Below are positions 34,346-44,179 of a DNA stretch of 64,000 nt, piece by piece. The notes beneath the pieces were generated by a model. It searched no databases and had not been told where the DNA came from. It was given only the letters and a program-made list of their open reading frames with translations. The translations under genes and the position numbers were made by a program. The stretch spans positions 4,154,001 to 4,218,000 of the forward strand of contig OY970371.1 of assembly GCA_963718695.1 (NCBI GenBank), in the 5' to 3' direction. Each line of letters starts with the position of its first letter. Position 1 is the first letter of the stretch. The DNA is from Manganitrophus sp963718695 (lineage in GTDB: Bacteria; Nitrospirota; Nitrospiria; SBBL01; Manganitrophaceae).

Positions 34346-37300
34346 ATGGATCCTGTTTCAAATAAAGCGGGACAAATTGTGGGGGGCCGTTTTCAGACGA
34401 CTCGCTTGCTGAAGAAGGGGCAAGGGATCGAAACGTGGCTGGGGATTGATGTGAACCGGCAGGAACAGGTCGTCATCAAAACGGCTTCCTCCGGTCACAT
34501 TCCGGCGCAGATCCGGATTCGATTGGAGCATGAGGCGCGGGTCCTCCAGGAGATTGATAACCCGCTGATTGCGCCGCTTTTATATTGCGGGAGTGACGAG
34601 GCGACGCTCTTTCTTGTCATGCCGTTTCTTTCCGGGACTTCATTGGCGGAGCGTCTTCGCGACGGAGCGCTCTCCGTGCGGGAGGCGCTCGCGGTGGGCC
34701 GCTCTCTCCTGGCGGCACTCCATGAAGTTCACGCCCGCGGGATTTTGCACCGCGATGTGAAGCCGAGCAACATCATCGTTGATGACGCCCCGATTACACG
34801 CGCCATCCTGATTGATTTCGGGTTCGCCCGTAGCGAGTGGTTGCAGACTGCGATCCGAGACCTGCCGGTTGGAACCGTTCAATATATTTCCCCGGAACAA
34901 GCGGGGTTAATCGACGTGAAGGTAAACGAGTGCGCTGATCTCTACTCCGTAGGAATGGTGCTATACGAATGTCTTGCCGGGCGACCTCCTTTCAAGGGAG
35001 CTGATGTTGGCGAGCTCTTGCAACTGCATCTCAGAAGCCGACCGATGGAGCTGCGGAATCTGGGGATTGCCGTGCCTCGTGCCCTCGATGAAGTGATTCA
35101 ACGTCTATTTCGGAAAGATCCCGCCGATCGATACCAATCGGCGGAGGCGGCACTGGCCGATCTTTCTCAGATCGCCGAGGCGATCGACCGCGACATCGCG
35201 GAGCCGGCGGTAGTGATCGGTCTTCAGGACCGGCGCCGCACCCTGGCCGAGCCTGCCTTCATCGGAAGGAATGAGGAGCTTGCGAGGCTGGAGATGGAGC
35301 TGAGTCAGGCCAGGGAGGGGACAGGGCGGCTGGTGCTGCTGGAGGGAGAATCGGGGATCGGCAAGTCGCGAGTGTTGAGAGAGTTTGAGCAGCGGGCGGT
35401 ACAGCAAGGCGCGTGGGTTCTCCAGGGCCAGGGGGTCGATCAGGCGGCGCAGCGTCCCTTTCAACTCCTCGACGGCATCGTGCAGCGGCTCCTCGCCGCG
35501 GCCCGCTGGGAGCCGGAAGTCGCAAACGCCGTTCGGCAGCGATTGGGCGCCGAAGGCGACGCCGTTTCGGTGGCCCTTCCCGATCTGAAAGAGGCCTTTG
35601 GAGCCGGAAGTCCAGTTTCTCTTGGGCTTGAAGAGCACGGGGAGATTCGGAACCTCCGGGCGCTTGTTTCCCTTCTCAATGCCCTCGGATCGGAAAAGCG
35701 ATCGGCGGTGGTTCTTCTGGATGACGGGCAGTGGGCCGATGGATTGACTTTAAAACTCCTCGATCAGTGGAAGCGCCGGCAGGAAAAAGGAGGTGACTCA
35801 GGGTGTCACGTTGTTATTGTCCTCTCGTTCCGCTCGGAAGAGGTTCTCGTCGACCATCCTCTTCGTCGTTTGCCCGCTTCCGTCCGGATACAACTGGCCC
35901 CCTTCGATCCGGCGGATGTGCGGCGGCTGGCCGAATCGATGGCCGGTCCTCTCCCGCAGAGAGTGACGGAGGTGATCGCGCAGCTCTCGGAGGGGAATTC
36001 GTTTATGGCCGCGGCGGTGCTCCAGGGTTTGGTGGAGAGCGGGGCACTTGTTCCCGAACCTTCCGGCTGGAGAATCGAGCCAGATCGGATGGCGGAGGTG
36101 CAAGCCTCCCGCCGCGCGGCGATCTTCCTCACAGGCCGGCTGGAACGGCTTACACCCGAGGCGCTCCGGCTGCTTTCGGTCGGGGCCGTTTTGGGAAAAG
36201 AGTTTGATCCGACGTTTGCGGGGAGCCTTGCCGGTCTCACATCCCAGGAAGCTTCGGCGGTTATCGACGAAGCGAGGGATCGACACATTTTCTGGGTCGA
36301 CATGGAAGCGGCTCGGGGTCATTTCGTTCACGATAAAATACGCGAAGCGCTTCTCGGGAGAATGCCGCAGGAGGAACGAAAGCGGCTCCACCTCCAGGCG
36401 GCCCAGCAAATTGAGTCGGTCGACCGTGAACGGACCTTCGAGTTGGCGTACCATTTTGATGCCGCCGGACAATCCGACAGGGCGCTTCCTTACGCGCTTG
36501 TGGCAGCTGAAAGGGCACGTACACAACATGCCCTGGAGATTGCGGAGCGGCAGTATCGAATCGCTGAGCGCGGAGTGCAACAAGCGGATGGTTCCACTCG
36601 AAGACGTGTGGCCGAAGGGTTGGGCGACGTGCTGATGTTGAGAGGGTGTTATGATGAAGCAAAGCAGGTCTTTGAGATGGCGCGAGCCTTTTCAAAAGAG
36701 AAAATCGAGCAAGCAGAGATCGAGGGAAAACTGGGAGAGCTTGCATTCAAACAGGGGGATGTCAAAGCAGCCGGTAGGGCTATCGAAAGAGCATTAAGAC
36801 ATTTAGAAGCATTTGTCCCGAGACGACCGATAATGTTTTTAGTCGGGGCTCTCTGGGAGATTGGTGTCCAAGTCGCACATACGTTATTTCCAGGAATTTT
36901 TTTGGCCCGGCGCGGCATTGACCCGGCAGCGCCCGATCGACTCGTTATACGACTATATAGCCGTTTGGCCTATTCTTATTGGTTCCAATGCGGCATTATC
37001 CAGATGCTGTGGGCGCATCTGCGCGAGCTAAATCTCGCGGAGCGATATGCTCCAACAAAGGAACTTGGCCAAGCCTATGCAAATCACGCCGTTGCGATGA
37101 CGGCAATTCCGTATTTCTCAAGAGCGATCGCGTATGCACAGGAGGGACTATCGATCAGAAGAAAAGTCGGCGATATTTGGGAGGAAGGTCAGTCGCTTGG
37201 ATTTTATGGCGTCGCCCTCTACGCTTCCTCCAGGTTTTCAGAATGTGCTGAAAAATGTCAAAGAGCAATAGAATTATTGGAACGGACCGGAGATCGATGG

Positions 37301-39349
37301 GAGCTCAATACCGCCGGGGTGAATCTAGCTTTTTCGCTTTATAGAAAGGGTGAGCTTCAGAGGGCACTCGAGGTTAGTAAGAAAGTCTATACGAGGGGTA
37401 TCGAAATTGGTGATCACATGGCTTCCTGTATCAGTCTGGAAATTTGGGCGAAAACTTCAGGAGGCCAAGTCCCCTCGGAACTCATCAGATCGGAGTTACA
37501 GCATCGAAGTGAGAATCTACAGGCATACTCGGAAGTATTGCAAGCCGAGGGACTAAGACTGTTGGGTGAAGGGCACGTTCCCCAAGCCGTTTTTGTATTT
37601 CGGGACGGGCTAAAGCGCGTGAAAAATGCAGGCCTTCAAAGTGAGTATGTCTCCCCCCTTGCTTGTTGGTTGGTTACCGCTTTGCGTCGTAGTGTAGAGA
37701 AAGTCCCTGTTTTTACTCCTAGTAAGCGGGTGACGCTTCTTTATCAAGCGGTGAAAGCCGCTGGGAAAGCGGTTCGCATTGCAAAAAAATACCGAAATAA
37801 CCTTCCCCATGCCTTTCGTGAGATGGGGCTTCTCTCCGCCATGCAGGGCCGCACGCGTCGAGCGCGAAAATACTTTGATGAAAGCCTCGCCGTTGGTGAG
37901 GAGTTAGGAATGCGCTTCGAACAAGCTCAGACATTCCTGGCAAGGGGCCATGTCGGTCTGCATGCCGGTTGGCCGCGGGCCGCCGAAGAGATCGCATCGG
38001 CCGAGCAGGAACTCCGGGCCCTCGGCGCGGAGTGGGTCCTGGAAGAGTACCGGAACGGCAAGGAAGCGGAGAAGCCGGTGACCCTTTCTCTGGCCGATCG
38101 TTTTGACGCCCTTCTGGAAGAGGGGAGAAAGATCGCCGCGGCTCTTACCGAAGCGGAAATTTTTGCGGCCGTTCATCAGTCGGCGCTCCGCCTCCTGCGC
38201 GGGGAGCATTGTTGGGTTCTGAAGGTCGATCAGAAAGAAGGAGAGCCGTACGTCCAAATTGTTGCCGGGGAGAAGCAGGCCGACTACAGCCGAACAATCG
38301 TCAAGCAAGCCTTGGCAACTGGTCGGCCGATTGCGAGAACGGAGGGGTTGTCTCAAAATCCAAGCGACAGTGCCGTCCTTTCGGAAGCCCGGTCGATCCT
38401 TGCCGCGCCGATCTTCGCCAGGGGCCGAGCGGTCGGTTGTATTTATATGACGCATCAGAGGGTAGGACGATTGTTCGGCGAGGAAGAAATACGGTTGGCC
38501 TCTTTTATCGCTACCTTAGCCGAGGCGGCGCTTGAAAATGCCGAAGGGTTTGCAAAATTGGAAGCGCTCACGAAATCATTGGAAGAGCGAGTTGATGAGA
38601 GAACAGCCTCTCTGAAGGCCGCCAATCAAGTCTTGGAGAGCGAAATCGCTGAACGAAAGCGGATCGAGTCGCAGCTGGAGCGGACACAGGAGCAGCTGCG
38701 CAGTCTCTCATTGCGGTCTCAACTGGTTCTCGAGGAAGAGAGAACGCGAATCGCCCGCGAAATTCATGATGAATTCGGTCAAACCCTGACGGTTTTAAAA
38801 ATGCAATTATCGTTTCTGGACAAAAGATTTCATAGGACTCCAATCAGTGAGTGGACAAAATCGATGTCGGAGATGATCGATACGACCATCGAGAGGGTCC
38901 GAAAGGTGGCCTCGGAGTTAAGGCCGATTGTTTTGGACGATCTGGGTTTGCCTGCCGCAATCGAATGGCAGGCCAGAGAGTTTCAGGAGCGCACCGAGAT
39001 CGTCTGCCAATGTCGGCTTCAAGAGGACATCGCCGTCGATCGTCTCCGCGCGACGACGGTCTTTCGGGTCTTCCAGGAAGCCCTTACGAATGTGGCGCGT
39101 CATTCGGGGGCGAACAGAGTTGAGATAGAGTTGCGCGAGGAGACGGAATCCGTTTTCTTGAAAGTGAGAGATAACGGAAGGGGAATCACAGAGGAGCAAC
39201 GCGTGCATTCTAAATCGCTCGGTCTCATTGGAATGCGGGAACGGGTTCGTGCGTGTGGAGGAGAGGTTCGGATTGAGGGAATTCACGGCAAGGGAACCAC
39301 CCTCACCATACGCCTCCCGCTCAATCACCCCAAGCAGAATCAGCAGTAA
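34346..39349 (+). CDS. Hybrid Ser/Thr protein kinase - ATPase - TPR - GAF - histidine kinase
   Basis: 1667 residues in one frame. Residues about 10-280 form a Hanks-type kinase (VVIKTAS lysine, catalytic HRDVKPSN near 136, DFG near 160; the glycine loop KKGQGIETW is degenerate). A STAND/MalT-like ATPase follows (Walker A GESGIGKSR near 336, Walker B VVLLDDGQWAD near 457). A long TPR-like helical region spans about 700-1230, a GAF-type domain about 1250-1405, then a coiled coil and a NarL-class histidine kinase (H box REIHDEFGQTL near 1472, N box ALTNVARHSGA near 1580, GRGI loop). No membrane segment is seen, so it is a cytoplasmic sensor. No response regulator is adjacent. Such trifunctional kinases are known in several phyla; the ligand is unknown. 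The TPR part (about 36.8-37.8 kb) is visibly more AT-rich than the ends. Confidence 0.93.
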   Translation: MDPVSNKAGQIVGGRFQTTRLLKKGQGIETWLGIDVNRQEQVVIKTASSGHIPAQIRIRLEHEARVLQEIDNPLIAPLLYCGSDEATLFLVMPFLSGTSLAERLRDGALSVREALAVGRSLLAALHEVHARGILHRDVKPSNIIVDDAPITRAILIDFGFARSEWLQTAIRDLPVGTVQYISPEQAGLIDVKVNECADLYSVGMVLYECLAGRPPFKGADVGELLQLHLRSRPMELRNLGIAVPRALDEVIQRLFRKDPADRYQSAEAALADLSQIAEAIDRDIAEPAVVIGLQDRRRTLAEPAFIGRNEELARLEMELSQAREGTGRLVLLEGESGIGKSRVLREFEQRAVQQGAWVLQGQGVDQAAQRPFQLLDGIVQRLLAAARWEPEVANAVRQRLGAEGDAVSVALPDLKEAFGAGSPVSLGLEEHGEIRNLRALVSLLNALGSEKRSAVVLLDDGQWADGLTLKLLDQWKRRQEKGGDSGCHVVIVLSFRSEEVLVDHPLRRLPASVRIQLAPFDPADVRRLAESMAGPLPQRVTEVIAQLSEGNSFMAAAVLQGLVESGALVPEPSGWRIEPDRMAEVQASRRAAIFLTGRLERLTPEALRLLSVGAVLGKEFDPTFAGSLAGLTSQEASAVIDEARDRHIFWVDMEAARGHFVHDKIREALLGRMPQEERKRLHLQAAQQIESVDRERTFELAYHFDAAGQSDRALPYALVAAERARTQHALEIAERQYRIAERGVQQADGSTRRRVAEGLGDVLMLRGCYDEAKQVFEMARAFSKEKIEQAEIEGKLGELAFKQGDVKAAGRAIERALRHLEAFVPRRPIMFLVGALWEIGVQVAHTLFPGIFLARRGIDPAAPDRLVIRLYSRLAYSYWFQCGIIQMLWAHLRELNLAERYAPTKELGQAYANHAVAMTAIPYFSRAIAYAQEGLSIRRKVGDIWEEGQSLGFYGVALYASSRFSECAEKCQRAIELLERTGDRWELNTAGVNLAFSLYRKGELQRALEVSKKVYTRGIEIGDHMASCISLEIWAKTSGGQVPSELIRSELQHRSENLQAYSEVLQAEGLRLLGEGHVPQAVFVFRDGLKRVKNAGLQSEYVSPLACWLVTALRRSVEKVPVFTPSKRVTLLYQAVKAAGKAVRIAKKYRNNLPHAFREMGLLSAMQGRTRRARKYFDESLAVGEELGMRFEQAQTFLARGHVGLHAGWPRAAEEIASAEQELRALGAEWVLEEYRNGKEAEKPVTLSLADRFDALLEEGRKIAAALTEAEIFAAVHQSALRLLRGEHCWVLKVDQKEGEPYVQIVAGEKQADYSRTIVKQALATGRPIARTEGLSQNPSDSAVLSEARSILAAPIFARGRAVGCIYMTHQRVGRLFGEEEIRLASFIATLAEAALENAEGFAKLEALTKSLEERVDERTASLKAANQVLESEIAERKRIESQLERTQEQLRSLSLRSQLVLEEERTRIAREIHDEFGQTLTVLKMQLSFLDKRFHRTPISEWTKSMSEMIDTTIERVRKVASELRPIVLDDLGLPAAIEWQAREFQERTEIVCQCRLQEDIAVDRLRATTVFRVFQEALTNVARHSGANRVEIELREETESVFLKVRDNGRGITEEQRVHSKSLGLIGMRERVRACGGEVRIEGIHGKGTTLTIRLPLNHPKQNQQ

Positions 39350-39366
39350 GGGGACCGGGTCAGATC

Positions 39367-39564
39367 CTAAATAATGAGCTTGCCCTCTTTCGATGCAATA
39401 ATATCCGACACCCGCAGTCTTCTTCGAATGTCCTCCATGGCGGAGAAGAAATCGGTGAATACCGCCTTGTTGATCCAAAGATCGGTCGGGTGTTTCGGTT
39501 CGGGGTTCGCTTCCGCAACGATATAACCCCCTTCCACCTTTTCCAATAAGATTTTCTCAGTCAT
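39367..39564 (-). CDS. Small conserved-looking protein, unknown function
   Basis: 65 residues with an excellent GAGGAGG ribosome site. It begins MTEKILLEKVEGGYIVAEAN and has no cysteine, signal or membrane segment. Codon use matches the chromosome, and the strong ribosome site argues for a real gene. It is convergent with the giant kinase, 17 bases from its stop. I do not recognise the family. Confidence 0.6.
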   Translation of the reverse strand: MTEKILLEKVEGGYIVAEANPEPKHPTDLWINKAVFTDFFSAMEDIRRRLRVSDIIASKEGKLII

Positions 39565-39715
39565 TCTTATTACCTCCTCTTGATGCGTTTATAACATAGT
39601 TTTGGCCCTCCTCCAAGTCAAGCCTCCCTTTTTTCTTGATCATCCCGCCCGAGAGGGATACAATAAGCTCCATTTTTACAATCTTTTACAAACACCGTTT
39701 TACAGGGGAGAAAGG

Positions 39716-41113
39716 ATGGAAACCAAGAAGGTCCGTAAGGAGAAAGATTCACTCGGAGAGCTGGAAGTCCCGGAGTCGGCGTATTATGGCGTTCAGACGG
39801 CGCGTGCGGTGGCGAATTTCCCGATCAGCGGGCTGCGTCCCCATCCTACCTTTATCCGCGCCAGCGCGATGATCAAGTGGGCGGCGGCGCAGGCGAATAT
39901 GGCCATCGGCAAGCTCGACCCCAAGATCGGAAAGATCATCCAAAAGTCGGCTGAGGAGGTGATCGACGGAAAATGGAACGATCAGTTCGTCGTCGATGTT
40001 TTTCAGGCGGGTGCCGGGACCTCGCACAACATGAATACGAATGAAGTCATCGCCAATCGGGCGATCGAGATGCTCGGGGGACGACGCGGGGAATACAAGC
40101 TGGTCCATCCGAACGATCATGTGAACATGTCGCAGTCGACCAATGATGTTTTCCCGACGGCGATGCGGGTGGCGACCCTGCTGATGCTCCGGGATCTCGA
40201 CCCGGTTCTGGCCCGCTTTGAAAAAAGGCTTTCGGAGAAGGCAAAAGAGTTTGACGATGTCATCAAATCGGGCCGGACGCACCTTCAAGATGCGGTGCCG
40301 ATTCGACTCGGTCAGGAATTCTCCGGCTATGCCCGCGCCATTGCCCGGTCCCGAAAACGGATCGCGGCGGCTTCGGAAGGCTTAAAAGAGCTCGGCATCG
40401 GCGGGTCGGCGGCGGGAACCGGGATCAATACGCATCCCGATTATAAAAAGAAGATGGTCTCGGCGGTCAAGAAGATCTCCGGGCTCGACGTGGTCCCCTC
40501 CAACAATCTCTTCGAGCGGATGCAGAGCATGGCCGACTTCGTCGAGATCTCGGGGGCGTTGCGCGAGCTGGCGGTGGAGGTGATCCGGATTGCTAACGAC
40601 CTTCGGCTTCTCTCCTCCGGGCCGCGGACCGGATTGGCCGAAATTGTCCTCCCGCCGGTTCAGCCCGGCTCTTCCATCATGCCGGGGAAGGTCAATCCGG
40701 TGATGGCGGAAATGACCAACATGGTCTGCTTCCATGTCATCGGAAACGATCTGACAATTACGATGGCGGCGCAGGCGGGTCAGCTGGAGCTAAACGTCAT
40801 GATGCCGGTGATTAACTTCAATCTTCTCCAATCGATCGAGATCCTCACCCGCGATATCGACGTCTTCACCGAGCGCTGCATCAAGGGGATCACCGTCAAC
40901 CGCGAGCGATGCAGGGAATATGCGGAGACCAGCGTCGGGTTGGCGACCATTCTCAATCCGACGATCGGATACGAAGCGGCGGCGGTGGTGGCCAAAGAGT
41001 CGGCGGCGACCGGGAAGCCGCTCCGGGACATTATCATCGAGAAGGGAATCCTCTCCCCAAAAGAGGTCGATAAAATTCTCGACCCGGTGAAGATGACTGA
41101 GCCGAGCGAGTAA
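39716..41113 (+). CDS. aspA: Aspartate ammonia-lyase (aspartase/fumarase superfamily)
   Basis: 465 residues from the ATG at 39716 (GGAGAAAGG directly upstream); the frame opens 114 bases earlier but that extension is not conserved. The superfamily signature is GSSIMPGKVNPVMAEMTN near residue 318. Aspartase is preferred over class II fumarase because of QAGAGTSHNMNTNEV (fumarases have a GTQSNMN pattern), and VCFHVIGNDLTITMA with GQLELNVMMPVI. It would interconvert aspartate with fumarate and ammonia. It stands as a single gene; a palindromic repeat follows. Fumarase activity cannot be excluded without an alignment. Confidence 0.87.
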   Translation: METKKVRKEKDSLGELEVPESAYYGVQTARAVANFPISGLRPHPTFIRASAMIKWAAAQANMAIGKLDPKIGKIIQKSAEEVIDGKWNDQFVVDVFQAGAGTSHNMNTNEVIANRAIEMLGGRRGEYKLVHPNDHVNMSQSTNDVFPTAMRVATLLMLRDLDPVLARFEKRLSEKAKEFDDVIKSGRTHLQDAVPIRLGQEFSGYARAIARSRKRIAAASEGLKELGIGGSAAGTGINTHPDYKKKMVSAVKKISGLDVVPSNNLFERMQSMADFVEISGALRELAVEVIRIANDLRLLSSGPRTGLAEIVLPPVQPGSSIMPGKVNPVMAEMTNMVCFHVIGNDLTITMAAQAGQLELNVMMPVINFNLLQSIEILTRDIDVFTERCIKGITVNRERCREYAETSVGLATILNPTIGYEAAAVVAKESAATGKPLRDIIIEKGILSPKEVDKILDPVKMTEPSE

Positions 41114-41124
41114 CCGCAAATAAT

Positions 41125-41196
41125 GTAGGGGCGGACCGATGTGTCCGCCCTTTTTGTATGACCGCCGACCAGGGCGCAGACGCACGCCCCTACGGA
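41125..41196. repeat. Palindromic intergenic repeat with GTAGGGGCG ends
   Basis: It begins GTAGGGGCG and ends CGCCCCTAC (about 72 bases), with an inner hairpin GGGCGGAC/GTCCGCCC followed by TTTTT at about 41150, which may also act as the aspA terminator. It shares its head with the repeat at 33178-33205. The size and terminal inverted repeats suggest a miniature mobile repeat. Confidence 0.5.
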
Positions 41197-41202
41197 ATCA
41201 AA

Positions 41203-41829
41203 ATGGACATCGTTCATCCAGCCATTGAGGATTACCTTCTTTCTCTTCTCCCGCCGCGCGAGCCGGTCGTGGCCGAGATGGAAGCGCTGGCCGAGAAAAT
41301 CCGCTTTCCTATCGTCGGCCCGCTCGTCGGGCGGCTCCTTTATCAGCTCACGTCGATTCATCATGCGGAGCGGATTGCCGAACTCGGCTCCGGCTTCGGC
41401 TACTCCGCCTATTGGTTTGCAAAGGGAGTTTCCAAGACCGGGAAAGTCATCTGCACGGAGGGTTCGGCCGATCGGATCCGCCAGGGAACCGATTTTCTCC
41501 GGCGGGCGGGACTGGGTCAACAGGTCGAATTCCGCCAGGGGGATGCGCTGAACCTCCTTACGGAAGCGGATGGCCCGTTCGACATTATTTTCTGTGATAT
41601 TGATAAAAGATTTTATCCGGACGCCCTTGCCGTCGGCATTCCCCTGCTCAAAACCGGCGGGCTCTTCATTGCCGACAACGTTCTCTGGAGCGGCCGGGTG
41701 ACCTCCTCATCAGAGGACCCCGACACCATCGGAATCCAAACCTTCAACAAAGCGATCTACTCCCGCCCCGAACTGACCACGACAATCATCCCCCTTCGAG
41801 ATGGCGTGTCGGTCAGCATCAAGCGATAG
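41203..41829 (+). CDS. SAM-dependent O-methyltransferase
   Basis: 208 residues of the catechol-O-methyltransferase-like family. Motif I is IAELGSGFGYSAYWFA, the acidic motif II IICTEGS-type (VICTEGS), and FDIIFCDIDKRFYPDAL plus LLKTGGLFIADNVLWSGRV complete the pattern. I place the start at the ATG at 41203; an upstream in-frame GTG-like start at 41158 would put 15 residues inside the palindromic repeat. It methylates a small hydroxylated substrate that the sequence does not reveal. No neighbouring pathway gene helps. Confidence 0.9.
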   Translation: MDIVHPAIEDYLLSLLPPREPVVAEMEALAEKIRFPIVGPLVGRLLYQLTSIHHAERIAELGSGFGYSAYWFAKGVSKTGKVICTEGSADRIRQGTDFLRRAGLGQQVEFRQGDALNLLTEADGPFDIIFCDIDKRFYPDALAVGIPLLKTGGLFIADNVLWSGRVTSSSEDPDTIGIQTFNKAIYSRPELTTTIIPLRDGVSVSIKR

Positions 41830-41853
41830 CGGCTTCAGACGATAGAATAAAAC

Positions 41854-42597
41854 TCATACATACCGGGAAAGGTCGGTCATCTGGGTCAGGATGTAATCCG
41901 GGCGGGGACCTTCCTGTGGCGGCGGAAGCCCAATCGGATTAATCCAGGCAACGTCCATTCCGAGTTGTTTTGCGCCGACGACATCGTTTTCGAAGCTATC
42001 CCCGATGAAGAGGCAGTCGGCCGGAGCGACGCCGATCTTCTCGCAGGCGGCGAGGAAGATCTCCGGGCGCGGTTTTCGGATTCCGATTTCGGAGGAGACG
42101 ATCACCGTCTCAAAACAGTGATCGACTCCTTCCTTTTTCAGAACCTGGTAGACGGTATCGGTGTCGTCGAAGTTGGAGACAAGGCCGATCCGATATCGGC
42201 CCTTCAGGCGAACGAGCAGATCGCGCACAGCGGGGGCGCATTCGAGGCAGAGGGAGATTCGGGTAAGATGGGTTTCCAGAAACCGCCGGTGAAGCGCGTC
42301 CCAATGCTCGCCCCGGCTCATTCCAAGGCGTTCCAGAAAACGCTCGAAGCGGGTGGCGGAGGAGATCTCCTCTCCCGATTGGTCCCGAATGATCCAGATC
42401 GATTCGGTCGTTTCTACGAAATGGCCGTGAAACGCCTCATAAGGAATGGACGAGGCATATTGCGTAAAGCATTCATACAAAAGCGGGCTGGTCGTCCGGA
42501 TCTCCTTGCCCTGAATGTGGGCGAGCGGCATCTGATCGTTCCGAAAAGGCATGATCGTATCGCAAAGATCAAACAAAAGGGCTTGGTACTTTTTCAA
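41854..42597 (-). CDS. HAD-superfamily hydrolase
   Basis: 247 residues. HAD motif I is LFDLCDTI (nucleophile Asp and acid Asp), motif II VSNFDD, motif III the Lys in IRKPRPEIF, and motif IV IGDSFENDVVGAK. The alpha-helical cap lies after motif I. It is likely a phosphatase for a small phosphorylated metabolite. The start overlaps the QueG stop by four bases (ATGA), so the two are co-translated, but no link between the two reactions is known to me. Confidence 0.88.
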   Translation of the reverse strand: MKKYQALLFDLCDTIMPFRNDQMPLAHIQGKEIRTTSPLLYECFTQYASSIPYEAFHGHFVETTESIWIIRDQSGEEISSATRFERFLERLGMSRGEHWDALHRRFLETHLTRISLCLECAPAVRDLLVRLKGRYRIGLVSNFDDTDTVYQVLKKEGVDHCFETVIVSSEIGIRKPRPEIFLAACEKIGVAPADCLFIGDSFENDVVGAKQLGMDVAWINPIGLPPPQEGPRPDYILTQMTDLSRYV

Positions 42598-43565
42598 TCG
42601 GTTTCTCCATGGGACGCTTGAAGCGTGTTTGCATTTCGAATCAGCCCCGACCGTTTTGCGCGGACGAGAGGCGTCTGGCCGAAGCGCTCTTTGAACCGGC
42701 GGTTCGTATCAAGGGAGTGAATCTCCGTCAGTGAAATTGCGGGCCCCGCGCCCCGATCGGGAGAGAGGCGCTCGACATCGGTGCCGACCGGGTTGCGATT
42801 GTAGGGGCAAACCTCCTGGCAAATATCGCAGCCGAAGAGCCACCCTTCCATCTGCGAATGAAATTCCTCCGGGATGGTTCCTTTGTTCTCAATCGTCAGG
42901 TAGGAGATGCAGCGTCGCGCATCAAGCCGATACGCCTCTGTCAGCGACCCCGTCGGGCAGGCGTCGAGGCAGCGCCGGCAGCTGCCGCATTGGGAGGTCA
43001 TCGGAAGGTCCTCGATCAACGTAAGATCGGTGACCACCTCGGCGAGAAAGACCCATGAGCCGTAGTCGGGGGTGATCAACGTCGTATTCTTTCCGATAAA
43101 GCCCAGCCCCGCCCGCTCGGCGAAGGCCCGCTCCAGCAGCGGGCCATGATCGACATAGCCCTTCCAGCAGCGGCCGCCGCGATCTTCAATGGCAGAGATC
43201 AGGAGGGCCAGCTTTTCCTCGATGAGGGGATGGTAGTCCTCGCCCCACGCGTAGCGGGCCACCTTCCCTTTTGGGAGATCCGCCGGAGCGGCGGGTTCAG
43301 GCGATGTCGAAGGGTAGTAGTTGAGGGCAAGGCAGATCACGCTTTTCGCTTCCGGAAATCGCAGCTTGGGGTCGGAGCGGACCTCGGGCGATTTCTGAAG
43401 GTAGGCCATCTCTCCGGCAAAGCCGTCCGAAAGCCATTCTGAAAACCGGCGGCCCGCCTCTTCGACCGGATCGGCGGAAGTAATCCCGACCCGATGAAAG
43501 CCGAGCTCCATTGCAATCGATTTGATCTGCTCCGTAAGTTTTAAAGGTTCTTTTGCGCGCTGCAT
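42594..43565 (-). CDS. queG: Epoxyqueuosine reductase QueG
   Basis: 323 residues. The cobalamin-dependent N-terminal domain (ELGFHRVGITSADP, CLALNYYPS, and the catalytic Asp in YVDHGPLLERAFAERAGLG) is followed by two 4Fe-4S motifs (CGSCRRCLDACPTG and CDICQEVCPYN). It performs the last step of queuosine synthesis on tRNA. It lies between the Nudix gene (nine bases upstream) and the HAD gene (four-base overlap), all minus strand. No HEAT-repeat tail is present, as in the shorter QueG type. Confidence 0.95.
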   Translation of the reverse strand: MQRAKEPLKLTEQIKSIAMELGFHRVGITSADPVEEAGRRFSEWLSDGFAGEMAYLQKSPEVRSDPKLRFPEAKSVICLALNYYPSTSPEPAAPADLPKGKVARYAWGEDYHPLIEEKLALLISAIEDRGGRCWKGYVDHGPLLERAFAERAGLGFIGKNTTLITPDYGSWVFLAEVVTDLTLIEDLPMTSQCGSCRRCLDACPTGSLTEAYRLDARRCISYLTIENKGTIPEEFHSQMEGWLFGCDICQEVCPYNRNPVGTDVERLSPDRGAGPAISLTEIHSLDTNRRFKERFGQTPLVRAKRSGLIRNANTLQASHGETD

Positions 43566-43574
43566 TAAAAATCA

Positions 43575-43997
43575 TCAACCCTTTTTTTTGAGTGAGTCGG
43601 AGGAGAGTTCTTTCGCCAGTTTTTCCAGGAGCGACCGATTTGCCTCCGGGAAGGGAAGAGAGAGGAGCAATTCGGGCGAAATCCATTTTAATTCCTGCGA
43701 CGCGAGCGGCTTCAAATCTCCAGAGCGAAGATGGCAACGGAAAGCATGAAGGATCACCGTTCGATCGGGATAGACATGCGCGTTCTCCCAGAGGAGTCGT
43801 TCAACCTCCACCGTCGCGCCGAGCTCTTCTTCTATCTCGCGCAAAAGGCATTCCTCAATCGTTTCTCCCGGATCCCGTTTTCCTCCAGGAAATTCCCAAA
43901 GCCCAGGGAGGTGAACCCCTTCCATCCGGCGGGTTACCAGGATCCGTCCATCCCGAACGATGACCGCAATGGTCACATCCACAACCGACTTCTGCAA
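43575..43997 (-). CDS. Nudix hydrolase, MutT-like
   Basis: 140 residues. The Nudix box is complete: GGKRDPGETIEECLLREIEEELG. The N-terminal TIAVIVRDGRILVTRRMEG and the WEFPGG motif resemble MutT, which removes 8-oxo-dGTP from the nucleotide pool. It is the first gene of a three-gene minus-strand group with queG and the HAD hydrolase. It is divergent from rph. Other Nudix substrates are possible. Confidence 0.88.
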   Translation of the reverse strand: MQKSVVDVTIAVIVRDGRILVTRRMEGVHLPGLWEFPGGKRDPGETIEECLLREIEEELGATVEVERLLWENAHVYPDRTVILHAFRCHLRSGDLKPLASQELKWISPELLLSLPFPEANRSLLEKLAKELSSDSLKKKG

Positions 43998-44179
43998 GCT
44001 CTTCCTTTCCGCCTATGTATGGAACAGTCGAACTATATCAGAACCGAATTTAGATGCCAATCCTCTTAAAAGTCAGAAGACGGGAGGAGGTCGGCGGGAA
44101 GTGGAAAAGGCAAAAAATGAATCTCTTTTTCTTCTTCCCCCTGCCCCCCTTCCGCCTCCCTTTTACCGGGTTTTATACA

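Noticed and set aside
39602..39715. A longer aspartase start at 39602
   Set aside because: The extra 38 residues are not family-like, and the ATG at 39716 has GGAGAAAGG right before it.
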